Assembly: GCA_004212735.1 (NCBI GenBank) | Contig: SHBD01000018.1 | Location: 1 to 36,353, forward strand | From: SAR116 cluster bacterium | GTDB taxonomy: Bacteria > Pseudomonadota > Alphaproteobacteria > Puniceispirillales > Puniceispirillaceae | Direction of reading: 5' to 3' | Length of the DNA: 36,353 nucleotides | In this document: positions 32,757-36,353 of the stretch, in pieces | How positions within the stretch are numbered: the stretch's first letter is position 1 | How the letters are laid out: every line of letters begins with the position of its first letter | Position numbers and translations under genes: made by a program | The notes under the pieces: model-generated | Databases searched by the model: none | Seen by the model: the letters and a program-made list of their open reading frames with translations, nothing else | What the model was told of the DNA's origin: nothing

Positions 32757-33773
32757 TCAGGACTCATTCCGGCCAAAATAATTCAAATACCATTCGACAA
32801 ATCTTGCAACCCCATCCTCGATATCGGTGTCGGGCGCAAAGCCAACCCAATCACGCAGAGCAGAGGTATCGGCGCTGGTGGCCGGTACATCACCCGGCTG
32901 CATTTCCATCATGTTCATGCTGGCGGTGAGGCCAAGCGCACGCTCAAGTGCGGCAATGTAATCCATCAATGGCGTGGGCTTGCCATTGCCAATGTTGAAC
33001 AGCCGGAGCGGTGCCGCCGCCGTCGCCGCATCGGGGCGCAACGGGTCAAAATCAGGATTCACCGTTGCCAGCTTGTCGAGAACGCGGATCACCCCCTCGA
33101 CAATATCATCAATATAGGTGAAATCACGGATCATTTTGCCATGATTATAGACGTCAATGGGCCGGCCAGTGCGCATCGCATCGGCGAATTTGAACAGCGC
33201 CATGTCGGGGCGGCCCCATGGCCCATAAACAGTAAAAAAGCGTAAACCAGTGACCGGCAGCCCATAGAGATGGCTGTAGGTATGTGCCATCAGTTCATTC
33301 GATTTCTTTGTCGCGGCATAGAGGCTGACCGGATGATCGACAGAGTGTGATTCACTGAACGGCATTTGGGTATTGCCGCCATAAACCGAGGATGAGCTGG
33401 CATAGACCAGATGCGCAATGTCATGATGACGGCAACCTTCGAGGATGTTCATAAAGCCGACCAGATTGGCCTCAATATAGGCATGCGGGTTTTCCAGCGA
33501 ATAGCGGACACCGGCCTGAGCTGCCAGATTAATCACCCGGTCTGGACGGGTATCAGCGAAAACGCTGTCCATCCTTGGTCGGTCCTCGATCGCGGCGCGA
33601 ATGAAAGTAAAGCCGGGATGCGGCGTGAGCTTGGCAAGGCGCGCCTTTTTCAGCGAGACATCGTAATAATCATTCAGATTGTCGATGCCGATGACCTGAT
33701 CACCGCGTTCGAGCAGACGCAGCGCACAATGCATTCCGATAAAGCCAGCCGTCCCTGTAAGCAGGATTTTCAT
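32757..33773 (-). CDS. NAD-dependent nucleotide-sugar epimerase (UDP-glucuronate 4-epimerase type)
   Basis: A 338-residue extended SDR. TGTAGFIG (6-13) binds NAD, the catalytic set is S127-129 with Y152 and K156 (LYAATKKSNE), and DNLNDYYDVSLKKARL (31-46) plus the AQAGVRYSLENPHAYI stretch are typical of CapI/UDP-glucuronate 4-epimerases. The product, UDP-galacturonate, would feed surface polysaccharide. ATG 33773 fits the family start; its first codons are preceded by a partial duplicate of themselves. It has no polysaccharide neighbours in the window. Confidence 0.87.
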   Translation of the reverse strand: MKILLTGTAGFIGMHCALRLLERGDQVIGIDNLNDYYDVSLKKARLAKLTPHPGFTFIRAAIEDRPRMDSVFADTRPDRVINLAAQAGVRYSLENPHAYIEANLVGFMNILEGCRHHDIAHLVYASSSSVYGGNTQMPFSESHSVDHPVSLYAATKKSNELMAHTYSHLYGLPVTGLRFFTVYGPWGRPDMALFKFADAMRTGRPIDVYNHGKMIRDFTYIDDIVEGVIRVLDKLATVNPDFDPLRPDAATAAAPLRLFNIGNGKPTPLMDYIAALERALGLTASMNMMEMQPGDVPATSADTSALRDWVGFAPDTDIEDGVARFVEWYLNYFGRNES

Positions 33774-33804
33774 GTGACCAGGATCTTCATGTGACCAAGA
33801 TGTC
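33771..33804. repeat. 17-bp tandem duplication of the epimerase start region
   Basis: CATGTGACCAGGATCTT is followed by CATGTGACCAAGATGTC. On the minus strand this puts a second ATG at 33790, which reads Met-Lys-Ile-Leu-Val-Thr and stops at a TGA overlapping the real ATG. Confidence 0.75.
33774..33790 (-). other. six-codon upstream ORF (MKILVT) overlapping the epimerase start
   Basis: ATG at 33790 opens ATG-AAG-ATC-CTG-GTC-ACA-TGA; its stop spans 33770-33772 in the shared ATGA, so it overlaps the real start by two bases on either reading. The peptide mirrors the real protein's MKILLT. It arises from the 17-bp duplication. Terminating ribosomes could restart on the real ATG, or the mini-ORF could compete with it; neither start has a strong ribosome site. 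Confidence 0.45.
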
Positions 33805-33864
33805 CATGGGATGAACAGCCTCTTATGATATGAGCTTTACGACTACAGCTTCATGATTCCAGCA

Positions 33865-34626
33865 TCATGATTTTAGGCGATAGCCCGTTTTAAAAATCCA
33901 CCAGACAATGCCCATGCAAACCAGCATGAACCCGGCAATGGCTGACAGGCTGATCGCAACCGCAACATCGGCGGTGCCGAAAAACGACCACCGAAACCCT
34001 GATATCAGATAAACCACAGGATTGAACAGGGTGATTTTCTGCCAGAGGGGCGGCAGCATGCTGATTGAGTAAAAACTGCCTCCAAGAAAGACAAGCGGCG
34101 TGATGATCAGCATCGGAATGAGATTGAGCTGCTCAAAATTCTTTGCCCAGATGCCGATGATGAAGCCAAACAGCGCAAAGGACACACAGGTCAGCACCAG
34201 AAAAGACAGCATCCAGACAGGATGCAGAATCTTGATCGGCACAAACAAATGCGCCGTCGCCAGAATGATCAACCCGATCATCAGCGCCTTGGTTGCCGCC
34301 GCGCCAACATAGGCAATCACCACCTCAAAGGCGGAGACTGGCGCCGACAGCAATTCATAAATTGTTCCCATGAATTTTGGAAAATAGATGCCAAAAGAGG
34401 CGTTGGTCATGCTTTGCATCAGCACCGAAAGCATGATCAGGCCGGGAACGATGAAGGTGCCATAGGGCACGTCCTCGACCTGTTGTATGCGCGAGCCAAT
34501 GGCCGTGCCAAAAACAACAAAATACAGGCAGGTGGAAATGACCGGGGAGACAATGCTCTGGACAATGGTGCGAAAGGTGCGCGCCATCTCAAACATATAG
34601 ATTGCCCTGATTGCGTAGAAATTCAT
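33865..34626 (-). CDS. ABC-2 type transporter permease (YadH-like)
   Basis: A 253-residue membrane protein with six helices. [18 protein letters not shown] at the N-terminus and the [20 protein letters not shown] region are typical of ABC-2 exporters such as YadH and NodJ. It starts four bases after the ATPase stop, forming a two-gene operon. The exported substrate is unknown; a lipid, polysaccharide or drug is possible. A TAGGCTG region before the ATG gives only a modest ribosome site, consistent with coupling. Confidence 0.88.
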   Translation of the reverse strand: MNFYAIRAIYMFEMARTFRTIVQSIVSPVISTCLYFVVFGTAIGSRIQQVEDVPYGTFIVPGLIMLSVLMQSMTNASFGIYFPKFMGTIYELLSAPVSAFEVVIAYVGAAATKALMIGLIILATAHLFVPIKILHPVWMLSFLVLTCVSFALFGFIIGIWAKNFEQLNLIPMLIITPLVFLGGSFYSISMLPPLWQKITLFNPVVYLISGFRWSFFGTADVAVAISLSAIAGFMLVCMGIVWWIFKTGYRLKS

Positions 34627-34630
34627 CAGC

Positions 34631-35551
34631 CTACCCTTTCACCAGATCGACAAAGATATCCTCGAGCGAGCTTTGCGATGTCTGAACGTCACGAAGGCCA
34701 AGGCCAGCGTTGTTGAGGTCCGTCAAAAGCCGGGTTATGCCGGTCCGCTCACTGCGTGTATCATAGGTGTAGAACAGCGCCGCCCCCCCATCATCGAGGC
34801 GCAGATCGTAGCTGGCAAGCGCCGCCGGAATCTCGGTGATCGGCTGCTGCAAATCAATGCGCATGGTTTTGGCCCCCATGCGCTGCATCAACGTGTCTTT
34901 ATCCTCGACCAGCAGCATCTCACCGCCATTGATCACCCCCACCCGGTCGGCGATGGCTTCGGCTTCCTCAATGTAATGCGTTGTCAGGATGATGGTCACG
35001 CCATCCTTCCGCAACTCGCTGACGATGTCCCACATATCCTTGCGCAGCTCTACATCGACACCGGCCGTCGGCTCATCGAGAAACAGGATCCGTGGTTGAT
35101 GGCTGAGCGCCTTGCCAATCATCACCCGGCGGCGCATGCCACCGGACAAGGTCATGTTGCGGGCATCGCGCTTGTCCCACAGGGACAGTTTTTTGAGCAG
35201 CTGGTCGACAAGAGCCTCATCGCGCGGCTTGTTGAACAGACCACGCGAAAAATGCAGCGAGTCCTTGACCTTCTGGAAAGATTCGAGGGTTATCTCCTGC
35301 GGCACAAGACCGATCATGGCGCGCGTCTTGCGGTAATCATTGGTGATGTCATAGCCGCCCACGGACACGCTGCCGCTGCTTGCATAGGTGATGCCGCAGA
35401 TTGTCGAAATCAACGTTGTCTTGCCAGCGCCATTCGGCCCAAGAAGGGCGATGATCTCCCCCTCCTCAATATCAAGTGACACCCCTTTGAGGGCTTCACC
35501 ACCGTCAGCATAGGATTTGCGAAGGTCGCGGATGGAAACAATGGGGGCCAT
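34631..35551 (-). CDS. ABC transporter ATPase (YadG-like)
   Basis: A 306-residue ATPase of the ABC-2 exporter class. Walker A is GPNGAGKTT (38-46), the signature LSGGMRRR (about 135-142), Walker [13 protein letters not shown] (155-166), and the switch His in TTHYIEEAE. The C-terminal extension (residues 230-306) is usual for YadG-type proteins. AGGAA five or six bases before ATG 35551 is a good ribosome site. It drives the YadH-like permease encoded immediately downstream. Confidence 0.9.
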   Translation of the reverse strand: MAPIVSIRDLRKSYADGGEALKGVSLDIEEGEIIALLGPNGAGKTTLISTICGITYASSGSVSVGGYDITNDYRKTRAMIGLVPQEITLESFQKVKDSLHFSRGLFNKPRDEALVDQLLKKLSLWDKRDARNMTLSGGMRRRVMIGKALSHQPRILFLDEPTAGVDVELRKDMWDIVSELRKDGVTIILTTHYIEEAEAIADRVGVINGGEMLLVEDKDTLMQRMGAKTMRIDLQQPITEIPAALASYDLRLDDGGAALFYTYDTRSERTGITRLLTDLNNAGLGLRDVQTSQSSLEDIFVDLVKG

Positions 35552-35669
35552 GAAAATTCCTGTGGTGGAGCCGGACTGGTAACAAGCGACGGGGCCGAAT
35601 TCTGCGCCCCCACATATGGGCGATCGCCAGCCTATACATAGTGCGGATCACCGCCAAATTCAATCGCGA

Positions 35670-35685
35670 GCCGTCATGCGACGGC
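35670..35685. other. 6-bp hairpin GCCGTC-ATGC-GACGGC
   Basis: A perfect short stem with a 4-nt loop in the 368-bp space between the ABC ATPase start and the small membrane protein gene. There is no T run, so it is not a clear terminator. The nearby 35689-35725 has a 21-bp-spaced repeat of CGCCATAACC. Confidence 0.35.
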
Positions 35686-35742
35686 CACGCCATAACCACA
35701 CGATCACCCCGCCATAACCCCGCAATGCCCCCTAAACAAAAA

Positions 35743-35773
35743 TTGATCAGAAATTGATCAAAAACTGATCGGG
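35743..35773. repeat. 11-bp tandem repeat, 3 copies, at the 3' end of the small ORF
   Basis: TTGATCAGAAA, TTGATCAAAAA, CTGATCGGG(A). The middle copy contains the stop complement TCA at 35758-35760 of the 45-codon ORF, matching the pattern of repeats across stop codons elsewhere in the window. Confidence 0.75.
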
Positions 35774-35895
35774 ATGCCCAGCTGGCGCGCCTGCTCACCG
35801 ATGGCGGCGCGCATTTTGCGTATCCAGCGCGACTGTTTTTTGGCAGACTTGTATTTTGGTGAATTGGCGCTGGCCGGGGCGCCCTTTCGAGCCAC
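35758..35895 (-). CDS. possible 45-residue basic protein
   Basis: A GTG-initiated ORF encoding M-A-R-K-G-A-P then an Asn/Pro/Tyr/Lys-rich stretch and SRWIRKMRAAIGEQARQ, ending LGIPISF. It is strongly basic in its first thirty residues and could form one amphipathic helix after the loop. In favour of a gene: protein-like composition, no overlap with neighbours, and a tandem repeat across its stop as at other real genes here. Against: no spaced ribosome site before the GTG, and an in-frame TAA 15 bp upstream excludes a longer form. Function unknown; nucleic-acid binding is only a guess from charge. Confidence 0.42.
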   Translation of the reverse strand: MARKGAPASANSPKYKSAKKQSRWIRKMRAAIGEQARQLGIPISF

Positions 35896-35919
35896 CCTGA
35901 AGTTTAGTTAAGGACCGTC

Positions 35920-36231
35920 ATGATGCGTAACAGCCTATCCTCCTTCGGCTTTCAAAGCCGCGCCGCACAGCTCACCTATCCTTTTATGATTTTCGGCATG
36001 CTTCTGGTGCATCGGTATGTCTATCCCGAACATCCAGAGCTTGAAACCGCCGAATTCACCGCATCACTTGCCGCGCTGATCGTCTATGTGGTCAGCCGCA
36101 AATTCGTCAACGGCCCAAAGCTGGCAGCCTATCGCCCGCAGATCCGGATGATCGAGAAATGTCTCGAGGTCTTTATCGGCGTGACGGTGATTTCCTCGCT
36201 TGCCTATTCACTGGTCTTTGGTTTTGTGTGA
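35920..36231 (+). CDS. small membrane protein of unknown function
   Basis: A 103-residue protein with three likely membrane segments (about 21-33, 47-60 and 83-102) separated by short polar loops HRYVYPEHPELETAEF and SRKFVNGPKLAAYRPQ. No domain was recognised. AAGGA precedes two adjacent ATGs; the second (35923) has the better spacing of eight bases, the first five. It stands alone on the plus strand, divergent from the small basic ORF. Confidence 0.7.
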   Translation: MMRNSLSSFGFQSRAAQLTYPFMIFGMLLVHRYVYPEHPELETAEFTASLAALIVYVVSRKFVNGPKLAAYRPQIRMIEKCLEVFIGVTVISSLAYSLVFGFV

Positions 36232-36270
36232 CGCTTTGGGTGTGACTGTCGGTGCCAGATGTGCCAGCGT

Positions 36271-36300
36271 CAGATGTAAGCCCATCAGATGTAAGCCCAT
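36271..36300. repeat. 15-bp exact tandem duplication near the right edge
   Basis: CAGATGTAAGCCCAT occurs twice, then CAGATTTATGGGCGC begins a degenerate third. It lies just past the stop of the partial minus-strand frame at the window edge. Confidence 0.85.
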
Positions 36301-36314
36301 CAGATTTATGGGCG

Positions 36315-36353
36315 CTAGCGGTTGGTGATGGTAAATTTGCCAGAAAACGGACC
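36315..36353 (-). CDS. possible C-terminal end of a minus-strand gene (partial)
   Basis: The frame entering from the right edge reads GPFSGKFTITNR and stops at TAG (CTA at 36315-36317). Twelve residues are too few to identify it. A tandem repeat begins 15 bp past the stop, as at other 3' ends in the window. Confidence 0.3.
   Translation of the reverse strand, partial: GPFSGKFTITNR

Overview
The window is a stretch of ordinary chromosome from a free-living, aerobic alphaproteobacterium. The gene content (complete Liv-type ABC transporter, many PLP transaminases, Rieske oxygenase, photolyase, DUF1028, RidA, YjbE/TerC) resembles marine heterotrophs of the SAR116/Rhodospirillales kind. That placement is an impression from protein style, not a computed result. 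No tRNA, rRNA, phage, integrase, transposase or CRISPR array was seen.

Layout. 1-1000: a leader with mutually exclusive hairpins and a TerC/YjbE membrane protein. 985-1390: debris of two dead genes (a LigI-like amidohydrolase tail and an NAD-dehydrogenase piece). 1433-5757: LysE-type exporter, FAH-family hydrolase, MalY-like C-S lyase, ArgE-like deacetylase. 6006-15708 (all minus strand): livK-livG-livF-livH-livM, then an aspartate/aromatic aminotransferase, a thiamine-diphosphate enzyme and a class V aminotransferase. 16026-19384: FAD amine/amino acid oxidase and propionyl-CoA synthetase. 19717-23375: rhodanese, beta-lactamase-fold hydrolase, SGNH esterase, EamA exporter. 23351-26939 (minus): DUF1028, Rieske oxygenase, RidA, D-amino acid transaminase. 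27017-31633: HflX, SDR, CysQ, photolyase. 31849-35551 (minus): HpcH/HpaI aldolase, nucleotide-sugar epimerase, two-gene ABC exporter. 35758-36353: a possible 45-residue basic protein, a small membrane protein and the last codons of a minus-strand gene.

Together the genes point to import and catabolism of amino acids and other small organic nitrogen compounds. The Liv system imports, transaminases and an oxidase deaminate, RidA removes reactive enamines, PrpE activates propionate, and LysE/EamA proteins export.

The most unusual feature is not a gene. About 29 short direct tandem repeats (units of 7-21 bp, 2-11 copies, each locus with its own unrelated unit) are scattered through the 36 kb. 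They sit at gene boundaries, often across stop or start codons, or inside reading frames in loops and tails. Every wholly coding array has a unit of 12 or 15 bp (a few 6 bp), so the frame is kept; arrays outside genes have units of 7, 11, 13, 14, 16 or 17 bp as well. This looks like an active local tandem-duplication process filtered by selection on reading frame.
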